Numbered from the stretch's first letter, positions 26,991 to 36,891 are shown. The stretch: 64,000 nt of DNA from Synechococcus sp. CS-1328 (GCF_025128095.1 NZ_JAHLYT010000071.1:62001-126000); one strand, 5' to 3'. Notes: generated from the letters alone by a model not told the origin. Program-made: numbers and translations.

Positions 26991-27458
26991 ATGCCTGCCG
27001 ATCCGATCCTGTTCACGGCGGGCCAGTGGCTCGGCGCCGCCAGCGGTGTCCTGGCCCTTCTCACCGGGATCGGCTTCCTGTCCGGCTGGGGGATCCGCTT
27101 CCGCCTGGTGGGGATCACCAGCTTCACGGCCCTGCTGTCGCTCTCCTGCCTGGCCTTCGCCGTGAGCTACAGCCCGCGGGTGTCGATCGAGGGGGCGGTG
27201 TCCGTACCCGTGGTGTTCGATAACGGCGGTGGTCTGGTGATCGCCGCGGCGCCCGCCGATCTGGCCCCGGCCGCGGTGGCCCCGACCCTGGAGCAGCTGG
27301 CCAGCAACCTGCGGGGCAGCGGCCGCAGTTCCGCCGATGGGCTGGTGCGGGTCAGGCTGCGCGGTCTCGAAACCGTGGCGCCGGGTCTGAGCCGTCCGGT
27401 GGTGCTGGGTGAGGCCACCCGCAGCTTGCGGGATGGTTCGGTCGTGCTGGCGGGCTGA
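26991..27458 (+). CDS. ycf51: Ycf51 family protein (DUF2518)
   Basis: A 155-residue membrane protein conserved in cyanobacteria and some plastids. Two hydrophobic helices (LGAASGVLALLTGIGFLSGW split, then FTALLSLSCLAFAV) are followed by a soluble beta-rich C-terminal domain (SIEGAVSVPVVFDNGGG onward). Function unknown. An AT-rich TATAAA at 26959-26964 lies about 27 bases before the ATG and may be its -10 element. The next gene begins within a few bases of its stop. Confidence 0.85.
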   Translation: MPADPILFTAGQWLGAASGVLALLTGIGFLSGWGIRFRLVGITSFTALLSLSCLAFAVSYSPRVSIEGAVSVPVVFDNGGGLVIAAAPADLAPAAVAPTLEQLASNLRGSGRSSADGLVRVRLRGLETVAPGLSRPVVLGEATRSLRDGSVVLAG

Positions 27459-27462
27459 TCGC

Positions 27463-27855
27463 TTGCTGCCCCTGCCCCGCCACTTTCATCGCGAGCAGCG
27501 ACGGCTGGAGCAGGCCGGCATCGTGGCCTGGGACCAACTGGCCGGGCTCGAGGATCGTGCCCTGCGGGATCTCGGCAGCGGCGGCGGGGCCAGCGAGAGG
27601 CAATTGATCAAGCTGCGTGCCCAGGCGCGACTGGTGTGCGAGGTGGGCCTTCACCCCTCGGAGGCGGCGCTGCTGCTCTACGCCGGCATTGCCGATCGCC
27701 GCGGCCTTGCCCAGGCCGATCCCCAGCGCCTGTGGGTGCAGATGGGCCGCCTGCAGCGCAGCCTCACCGGCATGGCTGTGCCGGCGTTGGAGCTGTCCAC
27801 GCTGCGGCAGTGGATCGCCGCCGCCCAGGCTGGGCCAGGTCGCTCCCGGAACTGA
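27463..27855 (+). CDS. DUF4332-like helix-hairpin-helix protein
   Basis: About 130 residues, probably from the TTG at 27463 (MLPLPRHFHREQRRLEQAG), 4 bases after ycf51; an ATG at 27433 would overlap ycf51. The sequence is all-helical with two HhH-like repeats: GIVAWDQLAGLEDRALRDLG, then LHPSEAALLLYAGIADRRGL. These match DUF4332, a helix-hairpin-helix variant of unknown role. No membrane span. Codon use is typical of the neighbours. Confidence 0.72.
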   Translation: MLPLPRHFHREQRRLEQAGIVAWDQLAGLEDRALRDLGSGGGASERQLIKLRAQARLVCEVGLHPSEAALLLYAGIADRRGLAQADPQRLWVQMGRLQRSLTGMAVPALELSTLRQWIAAAQAGPGRSRN

Positions 27856-27921
27856 CACCCGCACCAGCCCGCTGCTGCCCGCCTCTGCCTGGAATGGAGT
27901 CAGCCCCCGATGGGTGGCCCC

Positions 27922-28248
27922 ATGCCGCATCGCCCCAATCCTCTGAACCCCTCCCGCCCTGCCGAGCACCGCTGCTTGAATGTTGCCGGAGCTCTGCTGC
28001 TTGGCTTTGTCGCCATCTGCCTGGGCAGCGCCGCCCAGGCTGCCTCGCCCCTGCTCGAATCGGTGAAGCAGAATCCTGCCCTCGCCCAGAGCATCTGCGC
28101 TCAGCTGCGGCAGTTCAACAGCCAGGGCCTCTCTGCCACCTCGCCCCAGGCGGTGAGCAGCATCGCCCAGCAGCGTGGTCTCACCCCCGTCGACGCTGAG
28201 GTTCTCACCACCTACGTGATCGGGCTTCACTGCCCGGACGTTCGCTGA
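27922..28248 (+). CDS. Small exported hypothetical protein
   Basis: From ATG 27922 (MPHRPNPLNPSRPAEHR; an ATG at 27910 is also possible) about 108 residues. A hydrophobic stretch (VAGALLLGFVAICLGSAAQA) ends in a signal-peptidase I site AQA-AS. The mature part is about 70 residues with two cysteines (SICAQL, LHCPDV). I do not recognise a family, although this resembles small periplasmic proteins common in picocyanobacteria. Confidence 0.68.
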   Translation: MPHRPNPLNPSRPAEHRCLNVAGALLLGFVAICLGSAAQAASPLLESVKQNPALAQSICAQLRQFNSQGLSATSPQAVSSIAQQRGLTPVDAEVLTTYVIGLHCPDVR

Positions 28249-28265
28249 GCTCCGCGCCACTGGTC

Positions 28266-29879
28266 GTGGCGTGGGAGGACCTCCGTCTGCGCTGCCGCGA
28301 TGGTGTGAGCCTGGCGGCCCGGCGGTGGCGGCCGCAGGGATCCGGCTCCTGGCCGGTGCTGTTGATGCGTCAGCCCTATGGCAGGGCGATCGCCTCCACC
28401 GTGACCTACGCCCATCCCTCCTGGTATGCCGCCCAGGGCTACCAGGTGGTGGTGGTCGATGTGCGCGGCAGGGGGGAGTCCGATGGCCAGTTCCGTGGCT
28501 TCGCTCAGGAGGCCGCCGATGGTGCCGACTGTGTGCGCTGGGCTCGCCACCTGGACCACGCCAATGGCCGGGTGGGCACCTACGGCTTTTCCTACCAGGG
28601 GCTCAGCCAGTTGCTCTCGGACGGAAGCGCCCCGCACGACGTCCCCGATGCCCTCGCACCGGCCCATTGCGGTCTTGATGAGCGCTGCCACTGGGCCAGT
28701 GAGGGGGGCGCGCACTGGTGGGCCCTGGGGCTGGGCTGGGCCCTGCAGCTGGCGGCCCAGGGTTGTGCGCGCCGCGATGACGGCGACGGCTGGCTGGAAA
28801 TCCGCCGCAGCCTCGACACCGGCACCTTTCTGCGGCAGGGCCTGTCTCTACTGCAGCGCCATGACCCCGACGGCATGGGTCTGGCCTGGTTGGGCCGTGA
28901 TCCGGCCAGCTCCGAGGGCTGGACCCGCCATCAAGCCCCTGTGGAGCTGCTGCGCCGCCCGATGCTGCTGATCGGCGGCTGGTACGACCCCCATCTTCTC
29001 GGCGTGCTGGATCTGTGGCGGCAGGCGCGTGCCGCGGGGGGCGATCCCTGGCTGCGCATCGGCGCCTGGTCGCATCTGGACTGGCGGGGCGGGCTCGATG
29101 CCCTGCAGCTGGCCTTCTTTGATCGGCACCTGAAGGCAGCGGCCGGCCCACCGCTTCGCCCGGAATCCTCCCCGCCGCCGTTGCTGCTCGAACGCCTCGG
29201 TGACGGTGCCTGGCTCTCGCCCGATCCTGCCGTTGCCTGTGGCCCTGCCTGGCGGCTCCGCAGCCGGGGTCTGGCGGCCATCTGCGCCGATGAAGGTCTG
29301 CTGCTCCCCTATGAAGGCGCCCCCGAGCCTGAGCGCGGTGCCGCCAGCCTGACCCTGGTGCACGATCCCTGGAGGCCGGTGCCCGGCCGGGGCGGCCACC
29401 TGGGCCTCGATGCCGGTCCGGCCGATCGGGCTGATCTGGACGCCCGCAGCGATGTGGTCTGCTTCAGCACGGCCCCCCTCAGCGAACCGCTGGAGCTGGT
29501 CGGCCAGCCCGAACTGCGCATCGTCGTGGCTGCGGATCAAGCCAGCTACGACCTCTGCGGTGCCCTCTCGGTGGTCGCGGCGGATGGCGTGGGGGTGCGG
29601 CAATCGAGCACCGGGGTGCTCCGGTGCCAGGCCGACTTCTCGGGGCCGCCGCAGCCCCGCAGCCTCCTGTTCCAGCCAGTGTTGCTGGCGCTGCAGCCCG
29701 GCGAGCGCCTGCGCCTGTCCCTGGCGGCTTCCGCCTGGCCGCAGATCGGCGTCAATTCCGGTGACCTGGAGGTTCCGCCCGGGCCTGTGACCCACCGCCA
29801 TCGGGTGATCACCCTGACCTTCGAGCTGGCCGGGGCCCAGTTGCGTCTGCGCCCCCTGGCCTCAGCCCGCCCGGATTAG
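28266..29879 (+). CDS. CocE/NonD family (S15) hydrolase
   Basis: A 537-residue serine hydrolase of the X-Pro dipeptidyl-peptidase/cocaine-esterase family, from a GTG start. The alpha/beta core has VLLMRQPYGR, VVVVDVRGRGESDG and the nucleophile Ser109 in GTYGFSYQGLS. The Asp is expected in GGWYDPHLLG and the His in GAWSHLDWRGG. The last 200 residues are the beta-sandwich typical of the family (LVGQPELRIVVAADQ). Most family members act on esters or acyl-peptides; the substrate is unknown. No signal peptide. Confidence 0.87.
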   Translation: MAWEDLRLRCRDGVSLAARRWRPQGSGSWPVLLMRQPYGRAIASTVTYAHPSWYAAQGYQVVVVDVRGRGESDGQFRGFAQEAADGADCVRWARHLDHANGRVGTYGFSYQGLSQLLSDGSAPHDVPDALAPAHCGLDERCHWASEGGAHWWALGLGWALQLAAQGCARRDDGDGWLEIRRSLDTGTFLRQGLSLLQRHDPDGMGLAWLGRDPASSEGWTRHQAPVELLRRPMLLIGGWYDPHLLGVLDLWRQARAAGGDPWLRIGAWSHLDWRGGLDALQLAFFDRHLKAAAGPPLRPESSPPPLLLERLGDGAWLSPDPAVACGPAWRLRSRGLAAICADEGLLLPYEGAPEPERGAASLTLVHDPWRPVPGRGGHLGLDAGPADRADLDARSDVVCFSTAPLSEPLELVGQPELRIVVAADQASYDLCGALSVVAADGVGVRQSSTGVLRCQADFSGPPQPRSLLFQPVLLALQPGERLRLSLAASAWPQIGVNSGDLEVPPGPVTHRHRVITLTFELAGAQLRLRPLASARPD

Positions 29880-29939
29880 GCCAACGCGTTTCGACCTGCC
29901 CGGTTTCGGCCAAACTGTCGCCACCCTGCCCGCGCCGCT

Positions 29940-30725
29940 GTGCTTCCTCGCCGTTCCGCTCTGCCCCTCTCGCTGCTGCTGCTGGGTGGCCTGGTGGCCC
30001 CGCTCAGCGTCGGGGCTCAACCCGCCGCTGCAGGCCTCGGCTTGGCGGAGTGGAGCGGTGGTGCTGCCTCCGCCCTGGTGGCTGAAGCCTCAAGTCCGCA
30101 GCGCAAGCAGACCAAACAGAAGTTGCGCCAGGCCGCCGAGCAGATCCTGCTCGCCATCCGGCAAAGCGATGCCAAGGCCCTCTATGGCTACCTGGCTGAG
30201 CCGGTGCGGCGCTTCACCACTCCTGCCGCTGTGCAGCAGCGCCTCGCCTCGCTGGGGGGTGTGCGCAGCACCCGGATCGAATCCCTGGTGCTCGGCGCCG
30301 ATGACGGCACTGTGGAGGCCGAACTGGTCACCCCAAAGGGCACCCGGCCGCTCATGTTCATCCTGGATGGAGAGGGCAGGATTCTCGGCTGGGAGCTGGA
30401 TCGCAGCCAGATCCCGGTGGAGGCCACCGCCGTGACATTCATCGAGGAGCTGGCCGCTGGCCGGGTGGTGACGGCCCGCAGCCTGATGTCCGCCGCCATG
30501 CAGGAGGAGATGCTGCCGGCCGCCTTGCAGGAGCGCTGGCAGGGTCTGCAGAAGCTCACCGGTCCGTTCCAGCGGGTGCGGGGCAGTGTCTTCGCCGGTC
30601 GGGATGAGATGCAGCAGCTGGTGCTGGTCACCACCCAGTTCGGGCGGCTCACCGACAACCTCTTCGTGATCCTCAACCTGCAGGGCCAGGTGATTGGGGT
30701 CGATTTCCCCCGCGACGCCTTCTGA
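29940..30725 (+). CDS. Exported protein with two DUF3887-like domains
   Basis: A 261-residue protein from a GTG start with an N-terminal signal peptide (LPLSLLLLGGLVAPLSVGAQ, cleavage near residue 27). After an Ala/Ser/Gln linker it shows two similar alpha+beta units, about residues 60-155 (LRQAAEQILLAIRQSDAKALYG) and 160-260 (VTFIEELAAGRVVTARSLM), each resembling the NTF2-like DUF3887 fold. Function unknown; likely periplasmic or luminal. Codon use is normal. Confidence 0.68.
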   Translation: MLPRRSALPLSLLLLGGLVAPLSVGAQPAAAGLGLAEWSGGAASALVAEASSPQRKQTKQKLRQAAEQILLAIRQSDAKALYGYLAEPVRRFTTPAAVQQRLASLGGVRSTRIESLVLGADDGTVEAELVTPKGTRPLMFILDGEGRILGWELDRSQIPVEATAVTFIEELAAGRVVTARSLMSAAMQEEMLPAALQERWQGLQKLTGPFQRVRGSVFAGRDEMQQLVLVTTQFGRLTDNLFVILNLQGQVIGVDFPRDAF

Positions 30726-30794
30726 TCCTCAACGGCAGGGCCCAGCCGCCGCTTGGCCTTGGAAAAGCGGCTTAAGCTCCGGCCCAGCACGTCA

Positions 30795-33110
30795 ATGGAT
30801 ATGGCCCTGGTCTGCCTCGATTGGATGGTTGAAGATGGCCAACGCTTGGCCGAGTGCAGGCACGATCACCCCCTCGCCGTTCTTGGACCCCAGCCCCTGC
30901 CGGAAGGGGGCTGGGTGGTGCGGATCTGGATGCCCGAGGCCGATCAGGTGGAACTCCTGTCCAATGGCCTCTGCCTGGCGATGGAGACCCCCAACCATCC
31001 CTGGCTGTTCGAGGCTGAGGTCAGTGTTGATCCGGGCTGCACCTATCAGGCCCGGGTGCAGCGCGGCGGCATCGAGCACGTTCAGCACGACCCCTGGGCC
31101 TTCCGGCAGGAATGGATGGGCGAGATGGACCGCCATCTCTTTGCCGAAGGCAACCATCACCACATCTGGCATCGCATGGGAGCCCACCCCGGCGAGCGGG
31201 ATGGCGTCGCCGGGGTGCAGTTCTGCCTCTGGGCACCCAACGCCCGAAGTGTGGCGATTCTGGGCGACTTCAACAGCTGGGACGGCCGCCACCTGCCGAT
31301 GCAGTCGCGGCTGGGCGGCTGCTGGGAACTGTTTGTGCCGGGCCTGCATCGCGGCGAGCTCTACAAGTACGAGATCCGCACCCAGGCGGGCCACTGCTAT
31401 CAGAAGGCCGATCCCTACGGCTTCCAGCACGAGGTGAGGCCCAACACCAGTTCGCGGATCGCAGGGCTGGCCAGCTTCGCCTGGAACGATGCCGACTGGA
31501 TGGCCCAGCGGGATTCAGCCAATCCGCTCGATCAGCCGATCTCTGTCTACGAGATGCATCTGGGCAGCTGGATGCACGCCAGCGCCGATCAGCCCTATGT
31601 GGAGTCCGATGGGTCGGCGCGGCAGCCGGTGCCGGCGGCCGATCTCAAACCAGGAGCGCGGCTGCTCACCTATCCGGAGCTGGCCGATCGGGTGATTCCC
31701 TACGTGAAGGCCCGCGGCTTCACCCACATCGAACTGATGCCGATCTCCGAGCATCCCTTCGATGGCTCCTGGGGCTATCAGGTGACCGGCTGGTATGCGC
31801 CCACCAGCCGCTTCGGCAGCCCGGATGAGTTCCGAGCCTTCGTGGACCGCTGCCACGCCGAGGGCATCGGTGTGATCCTCGACTGGGTTCCGGGCCATTT
31901 CCCCAAGGACGGCCATGGCCTGGCCTTCTTCGACGGCCAGCACCTCTACGAGCACGCCGATCCGCGCATCGGCGAGCACAAGGAATGGGGCACGCTGATC
32001 TTCAACTACAGCCGCAATGAGGTTCGCAACTTCCTGGTGGCGAATCTGGTGTTTTGGTTTGACCAATTCCACATCGATGGCATCCGGGTTGATGCGGTCG
32101 CCTCGATGCTCTATCGCGACTACCTCCGCCCCGATGGAGAGTGGCTGGCGAATGAGAATGGTGGCCGCGAGAACCTCGAGGCGGTGCGCTTCCTGCAGCA
32201 GGCGAACTACGTCTTGTTCCAGCATTTCCCAGGCGCTCTCTCGATCGCCGAGGAATCCACCACCTGGCCGATGGTGACCCAGCCCACCAGCATCGGTGGC
32301 CTTGGCTTCAACCTGAAGTGGAACATGGGCTGGATGCACGACATGCTCGATTACTTCGAGCTCGATCCATGGTTCCGGCAGTTCCATCAGAACAACATCA
32401 CCTTCTCGATCTGGTACACGTACACCGAGAATTTCATGCTTGCCCTCAGCCACGATGAAGTGGTGCATGGCAAGAGCAACCTGCTCCACAAGATGCCCGG
32501 CGATGACTGGCAGAAGTTTGCCAACGTGCGAGCTCTGCTCACCTACATGTGGACCCACCCAGGCAAGAAGACGATCTTCATGGGCATGGAATTCGGCCAG
32601 CGGGCCGAATGGAACGTCTGGGGAGACCTGCAGTGGGATCTGCTCCAGTTCGAGGCTCACCTTGGCCTGCAGCGGTTGGTGGATGATCTCAATGCCTTTT
32701 ACAAGGCGGAGCCAGCGCTGTGGCGAGACGACTTCAATGAATACGGTTTCCAGTGGATCGACTGCAACGACAACCGCCACTCGGTGATCAGTTTCATGCG
32801 GCGCGACAGCAGCAGTGGCGGTTGGCTGCTGGTGGTGGCGAACTTCACCCCCCAGAGCCACTCCCATTACCGGGTGGGAGTGCCGATCGAGGGCTTCTAC
32901 GCCGAAGTGTTCAACAGCGACAGTGCCCGCTATGGCGGCAGCAACCTCGGCAACCTCGGCGGCAAGTACACCGATCCCTGGAGAATCCATGGCTATGAGA
33001 ACGCCCTCGATCTTTGCCTGCCGCCCCTGAGCGTGCTGGTTCTTCGCCGTGATGAGGCCCGCAGTCAGTTATCCCAGGGCGTTGACGCTGACGCCCCAGT
33101 CGAAGCCTGA
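30795..33110 (+). CDS. glgB: 1,4-alpha-glucan branching enzyme
   Basis: GH13 enzyme that introduces alpha-1,6 branches in glycogen, 771 residues from ATG 30795 ([14 protein letters not shown]). It has the N-terminal CBM48 domains ([21 protein letters not shown], then [21 protein letters not shown]), and catalytic residues in the barrel: nucleophile Asp433 in [12 protein letters not shown], acid/base Glu486 in [10 protein letters not shown], and Asp554 in [11 protein letters not shown]. The C-terminal beta domain is complete. An open frame extends back to 30753. Confidence 0.96.
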   Translation: MDMALVCLDWMVEDGQRLAECRHDHPLAVLGPQPLPEGGWVVRIWMPEADQVELLSNGLCLAMETPNHPWLFEAEVSVDPGCTYQARVQRGGIEHVQHDPWAFRQEWMGEMDRHLFAEGNHHHIWHRMGAHPGERDGVAGVQFCLWAPNARSVAILGDFNSWDGRHLPMQSRLGGCWELFVPGLHRGELYKYEIRTQAGHCYQKADPYGFQHEVRPNTSSRIAGLASFAWNDADWMAQRDSANPLDQPISVYEMHLGSWMHASADQPYVESDGSARQPVPAADLKPGARLLTYPELADRVIPYVKARGFTHIELMPISEHPFDGSWGYQVTGWYAPTSRFGSPDEFRAFVDRCHAEGIGVILDWVPGHFPKDGHGLAFFDGQHLYEHADPRIGEHKEWGTLIFNYSRNEVRNFLVANLVFWFDQFHIDGIRVDAVASMLYRDYLRPDGEWLANENGGRENLEAVRFLQQANYVLFQHFPGALSIAEESTTWPMVTQPTSIGGLGFNLKWNMGWMHDMLDYFELDPWFRQFHQNNITFSIWYTYTENFMLALSHDEVVHGKSNLLHKMPGDDWQKFANVRALLTYMWTHPGKKTIFMGMEFGQRAEWNVWGDLQWDLLQFEAHLGLQRLVDDLNAFYKAEPALWRDDFNEYGFQWIDCNDNRHSVISFMRRDSSSGGWLLVVANFTPQSHSHYRVGVPIEGFYAEVFNSDSARYGGSNLGNLGGKYTDPWRIHGYENALDLCLPPLSVLVLRRDEARSQLSQGVDADAPVEA

Positions 33111-33420
33111 GTGGCGATTGCTCTTGCTCATTGCAGAGATTCGTCGGCAAGACTTCCTGTCAGGTCCTGGTCCTGGCGGGAGGCCCTGCATCGCAACATC
33201 GACCACCGCCCCCAGTTGATTGATCAGGCCATCAAGCCGCACGGCGCTATGAAAGTAGTGTCCTAGGAAAGAAGAACCAACTCGACTATTGATACACTTT
33301 ATGTCAACTTCTTCTGGCGGGGGAGGCGTGACGGCGGCCATGGCGACCCCTGAAGATGAACGCCCGGCTGCGGCTCTCAGCTAGGTTTCCGATCGCGATT
33401 CCCCTGCCCAGACGACCCCC
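33111..33420. other. Intergenic region before hemE
   Basis: About 310 bases with no gene I can support. The first half is GC-rich; the stretch 33245-33305 is AT-richer (ACTATTGATACACTTTATG) and probably contains the hemE promoter, though I cannot fix -35 and -10 boxes. A plus-strand frame encodes WREALHRNIDHRPQLIDQA before a stop at about 33266, which may be a remnant, but no family is recognisable. Confidence 0.4.
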
Positions 33421-34479
33421 ATGGCCGACACCCTCCCCCTGCTGCTGCGCGCCGCCCGAGGTGAGCAGGTGGAGCGTCCGCCGGTGTGGATGATGCGCCA
33501 GGCCGGCCGTTACATGAAGGTCTACCGCGACCTGCGGGATCGTCATCCCGGCTTCCGCGAGCGTTCCGAGAACCCGGATCTCTCCTATGAGATCTCGATG
33601 CAGCCCTTCCACGCCTTCCAGCCCGATGGCGTGATCCTGTTCTCCGACATCCTCACGCCCCTGCCCGGCATGGGGATCGACTTCGACATCATCGAGAGCA
33701 AGGGGCCGATCATCGAGCCCGCCATTCGCTCCCAGGCCCAGGTGGACGCCCTGCGTCCCCTTGATCCCGCCGAGGCCCTGCCTTTTGTCGGTGAGGTGCT
33801 GTCTCGCCTGCGCCAGGATGTGGGCAACGCGGCCACCGTTCTCGGTTTTGTCGGGGCGCCCTGGACCCTGGCTGCCTACGCGGTGGAGGGCAAGAGCTCC
33901 AAGACCTATTCCGTGATCAAGGCGATGGCCTTCCGGGAGCCGGCGCTGCTGCACCAGTTGCTGGGCCACCTGGCGGATTCGATCGCCGCCTATGTGCGCT
34001 ACCAGATCGACTCGGGAGCCCAGGTGGTGCAGCTGTTCGACTCCTGGGCCGGTCAGCTCAGTCCGATCGATTACGACGTCTTCGCGGCTCCTTACCAGAA
34101 GCGGGTGATCGATCAGGTGAAAGCCACCCACCCCGACACCCCCTTGATCCTCTACATCTCCGGCAGTGCCGGCGTGTTGGAGCGGATGGGCCGCACCGGT
34201 GTCGACATCGTGTCGCTCGACTGGACCGTGGACATGGCCGATGGCTGTGCCCGGCTGCCCCAGCACCTGGGTGTGCAGGGCAATGTCGACCCCGGCCTGC
34301 TGTTTGGCACCCCGGAGGCGATCCGCGAGCGCATCCTCGACACCGTGCGCAAGGCCAAGGGCCGCAAGCACATCCTCAACCTCGGCCATGGCATCCTGCC
34401 GGGCACTCCCGAGGAGAACGCCCGCGTCTTCTTCGAGACCGGCAAGTCCGTCAATGAGCTGCTCGGAGCAGCCGTTTGA
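33421..34479 (+). CDS. hemE: Uroporphyrinogen decarboxylase
   Basis: Converts uroporphyrinogen III to coproporphyrinogen III, feeding heme, chlorophyll and phycobilin synthesis. The 352-residue protein has the N-terminal signature [20 protein letters not shown], the [18 protein letters not shown] motif with a catalytic Asp, [16 protein letters not shown], and [14 protein letters not shown] near the C-terminus. The next gene starts inside its stop codon region (TTGA). Confidence 0.97.
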   Translation: MADTLPLLLRAARGEQVERPPVWMMRQAGRYMKVYRDLRDRHPGFRERSENPDLSYEISMQPFHAFQPDGVILFSDILTPLPGMGIDFDIIESKGPIIEPAIRSQAQVDALRPLDPAEALPFVGEVLSRLRQDVGNAATVLGFVGAPWTLAAYAVEGKSSKTYSVIKAMAFREPALLHQLLGHLADSIAAYVRYQIDSGAQVVQLFDSWAGQLSPIDYDVFAAPYQKRVIDQVKATHPDTPLILYISGSAGVLERMGRTGVDIVSLDWTVDMADGCARLPQHLGVQGNVDPGLLFGTPEAIRERILDTVRKAKGRKHILNLGHGILPGTPEENARVFFETGKSVNELLGAAV

Positions 34480-35528
34480 GCACCACGGCCACCGAAGCCG
34501 GCCCTGCCATCGCCGATCCCGGCGTGCCGCCCAGGGCTCGGATCCTGATCACCGGTGCCAGTGGCTGCGTTGGCCAATACATCACCGAAACCCTCTACCG
34601 CAACAGCGATGCGGAACTGCTGCTGCTGCTGCGCGATCCCGTCAAACTGAAGGTCGTGGATCCCAGCGATCCCAGGATCACCCTGTTGGTGGGTGATCTT
34701 CGTGATCTGGAGCCCCATGCCGACGCCATCGCCAGCGCCACCCGGGTGATTCACACCGCCACGGCCTGGGGCGATCCGGAGCGGGCCCGCCAGGTGAATG
34801 TGGTGGCGGTGAAGCGGTTGCTGGACCTGGTGGATCCGCACCGGCTGGAACAGGTGATCTACTTCTCCACCGCCAGCATCCTGGATCGGCAGCTGAAGCT
34901 TCTGCCGGAAGCCATGGCCTATGGCACCGAATACATCCAGACCAAGGCCCAGTGCCTCGAACAGCTTGAGCACCATCCCCTGGCTGAGCGGATCGTGGCC
35001 GTTTTCCCCACGCTTGTGTTCGGTGGGAGGGTCACCTCCGGTGATCCCCATCCCACCAGCTATCTCACCGCGGGCCTGAAGGAGGCCCTTGGCTGGTTAT
35101 GGCTGGCCCGCTGGCTGCGCACCGATGCCAGCTTCCATTTCATTCATGCCGCCGACATCGCCACGGTCTGCGCCCATCTGGCCACCCACCCGCACGAGCC
35201 CAATCCCGAGCCTGGCCAGGGTGTGGTGAGACGCCTGGTGCTGGGTCAGGCGCCGATCCAGATCAACGACACCGTGCGAATCCTCTGCCGCTGGCGGCGC
35301 TGCTGGTGGCCCTCGATCGGGGTTGATCTGCAGGGCTGGCTGATCGAGGCCTTGATCCGCCTGCTGCGGATCGAGGTGAATGCCTGGGATCGCTTCTCCA
35401 TCCGCCAGCGCCACTTTGTGCATGAGCCGGTCAGTCCGCCGGAGCGCTTCTGCCGGGTGAGCCTCGCCCCCACCCTGGAGGCGGTGCTGGAGACCGCCGC
35501 CGTTCCCCACCGCGGCCGGCTTGACTGA
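34476..35528 (+). CDS. NAD(P)-dependent epimerase/dehydratase (extended SDR)
   Basis: A 350-residue extended short-chain dehydrogenase-like protein from a TTG that overlaps the hemE stop. The Rossmann nucleotide loop is [12 protein letters not shown] (GxxGxxG), followed by [18 protein letters not shown] and the TxATAWGD region. The catalytic YxxxK is plausibly YIQTK ([13 protein letters not shown]). It is conserved next to hemE in related cyanobacteria as far as I recall; the substrate is unknown. Sugar epimerase, lactone or chlorophyll-related reductase roles are all possible. Confidence 0.8.
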   Translation: MSTTATEAGPAIADPGVPPRARILITGASGCVGQYITETLYRNSDAELLLLLRDPVKLKVVDPSDPRITLLVGDLRDLEPHADAIASATRVIHTATAWGDPERARQVNVVAVKRLLDLVDPHRLEQVIYFSTASILDRQLKLLPEAMAYGTEYIQTKAQCLEQLEHHPLAERIVAVFPTLVFGGRVTSGDPHPTSYLTAGLKEALGWLWLARWLRTDASFHFIHAADIATVCAHLATHPHEPNPEPGQGVVRRLVLGQAPIQINDTVRILCRWRRCWWPSIGVDLQGWLIEALIRLLRIEVNAWDRFSIRQRHFVHEPVSPPERFCRVSLAPTLEAVLETAAVPHRGRLD

Positions 35529-35549
35529 AGCAGGCTGCAAGCACAAGAA

Positions 35550-35582
35550 AATGTTGCAGATCTGCCCTGCAGCCGCAACATT
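35550..35582. promoter_or_regulatory. Inverted repeat upstream of petJ
   Basis: A perfect 8-bp inverted repeat, AATGTTGC (35550-35557) and GCAACATT (35575-35582), with a 17-base spacer, sits 43 bases before the petJ ATG and 21 bases after the preceding stop. No T-run follows, so an operator or RNA structure is more likely than a terminator. petJ is copper-regulated in many cyanobacteria, which makes a repressor site plausible but unproven. Confidence 0.4.
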
Positions 35583-35625
35583 GCCGACCCCTGCCCCTTA
35601 GTTTTGTCTGGTTGCACCTGCTTTG

Positions 35626-35967
35626 ATGCGCCGTCTATTCTCCCTGCTTGCTCTGTGCCTGGCGCTGGTGCTCGGGGCAGCACCAAGCTTCGCCGCCGAT
35701 GCGGCCCATGGTGGCCAGATCTTCTCCGCCAACTGCGCGGCCTGCCACATGGGTGGCGGCAACGTTGTGAACGCTGAGCGCACTCTCAAGCAGGATGCCC
35801 TTGAGGCCTACCTGGCTGACTACAGCAGCGGTCACGAAGCGGCCATTGCCGCTCAAGTTACCAAGGGCAAGAACGCTATGCCGGCGTTCCTCGGCAAGCT
35901 GACCGAGACCGACATCGCGGATGTTGCCGCTTACGTTGAAGAGATGTCCTCTAAGGGCTGGGCTTGA
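35626..35967 (+). CDS. petJ: Cytochrome c6 (cytochrome c553)
   Basis: Soluble thylakoid-lumen electron carrier between cytochrome b6f and photosystem I or terminal oxidase. From ATG 35626 the preprotein is 113 residues: a signal peptide ([17 protein letters not shown], cut after about residue 23), then a 90-residue mature protein. The heme-binding CAACH is at residues 37-41 and the axial Met is in [11 protein letters not shown]. The C-terminus ([16 protein letters not shown]) is typical. It is followed by a strong terminator. Confidence 0.96.
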   Translation: MRRLFSLLALCLALVLGAAPSFAADAAHGGQIFSANCAACHMGGGNVVNAERTLKQDALEAYLADYSSGHEAAIAAQVTKGKNAMPAFLGKLTETDIADVAAYVEEMSSKGWA

Positions 35968-36005
35968 TCTGCTTCTGGCTTCTCGCCAATCACGAGCTCA
36001 ATTCG

Positions 36006-36051
36006 GGTGTGATCAGGCAATCGTTTGCCTCGATCACACCTTTCTTGTTTT
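36006..36051 (+). terminator. Rho-independent terminator of petJ
   Basis: GGTGTGATC-AGGCAA pairs with TTGCCT-c-GATCACACC (36006-36020 with 36025-36040, one bulged base, 4-base loop TCGT), followed by TTTCTTGTTTT. It starts about 38 bases after the petJ stop. Confidence 0.9.
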
Positions 36052-36167
36052 CCCCTCCGATTTACCCTTCGATCCTCGACCGGTGATCGGCCTATTGCCG
36101 TTGATGTCGATGGCTGGCACCGGTTTGAGTGGCCCGTCATCCTGACCTCAGCCAGGGAATCCAGGCG

Positions 36168-36470
36168 ATGTCACGAGAGCAACTCATCCGGCTGGTTGCC
36201 GATGCCGAACGCGATCCCGCCCTTCGAGAGGAACTGAGGGATTGTTTCGCCGCGGGCCAGAGCTGGAGTGCTGTGGTTGGCAAGGCACGCTTGCGCGGCT
36301 ACGAGATTCAGGTCACGGATTTGCAGGATGCCCGTTCGGCTGATCATGCCGCCAGCTTCCTGGAAGCCAGCAGGGTCTCGGCGATCGGGCCGCTGTGGGG
36401 TTCCGCTCCGGTGTTGCCCAGTCAGGCCGCTCAGCTGGCGGCGCGACGGCAGGCGAGCACCGCCAGATAA
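36168..36470 (+). CDS. Nif11-like domain protein
   Basis: A 100-residue protein from ATG 36168. Residues 1-50 match the Nif11 domain: MSREQLIRLVADAERDPALREEL, then a helix with SWSAVVGKARLRGYEIQ. Nif11-type domains serve as leader peptides of ribosomally made modified peptides in picocyanobacteria, but stand-alone versions also exist. Here there is no clear GG or GA cleavage motif and no Cys/Ser/Thr-rich core; the 45-residue tail is Ala/Ser/Gln-rich. I therefore favour a stand-alone protein. It overlaps the convergent minus-strand gene by 40 bases. Confidence 0.72.
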   Translation: MSREQLIRLVADAERDPALREELRDCFAAGQSWSAVVGKARLRGYEIQVTDLQDARSADHAASFLEASRVSAIGPLWGSAPVLPSQAAQLAARRQASTAR

Positions 36471-36673
36471 AGCTCTTCGGGTACCTCGCGAATGTCGTAT
36501 TCGCTGGGAAGCACGCCATGCACGTGTTGATGAACGGCCATCCAGCAGTTCCTCTCTGGATCGGCTGCCGTGGCATCAAAGGCCCGCGAGGCCTCGACCA
36601 GATCCTTCACCAGTTGCGCGTCGGGGACAGGGGGTTCTGCCAGGTCTGGCTTGGGCGGAGGGCTTGAAGACAT
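36431..36673 (-). CDS. Small conserved hypothetical protein (80 aa)
   Basis: From ATG 36673 (MSSSPPPKPDLAEPP) the protein is 80 residues, with a Pro-rich start and an ordered helical part (LVKDLVEASRAFDATAADPE; WMAVHQHVHGVLPSEYDIRE). The frame is open to a TTG at 36769, which would add a repetitive SELNVPELNVSEP segment. I do not recognise the family. It overlaps the Nif11 gene tail-to-tail. Confidence 0.55.
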   Translation of the reverse strand: MSSSPPPKPDLAEPPVPDAQLVKDLVEASRAFDATAADPERNCWMAVHQHVHGVLPSEYDIREVPEELYLAVLACRRAAS

Positions 36674-36891
36674 GGTGGTTGCAGAGACGATGGGTTCAGA
36701 AACGTTGAGTTCGGGGACGTTGAGTTCAGAGACCTTGGATGCAGTTGGCTTCGTTTGGCTTCGTTGCAAACACGCTGGTTGTCGCCTGAGTTGGTTCTGA
36801 CACCGTTAGTTCCGACACAAATGGCTCGGACCTGGCAGGGCAACCCCCACAGGATCGCCAATCCGGCCCATCATGCCCAGAGTGGCCCTTG

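Noticed and set aside
22499-27127. Longer N-terminus for tamB
   Set aside because: The extra 68 codons cover the divergent ycf51 start and promoter region; the ATG at 26923 places the single membrane helix near the N-terminus as expected.
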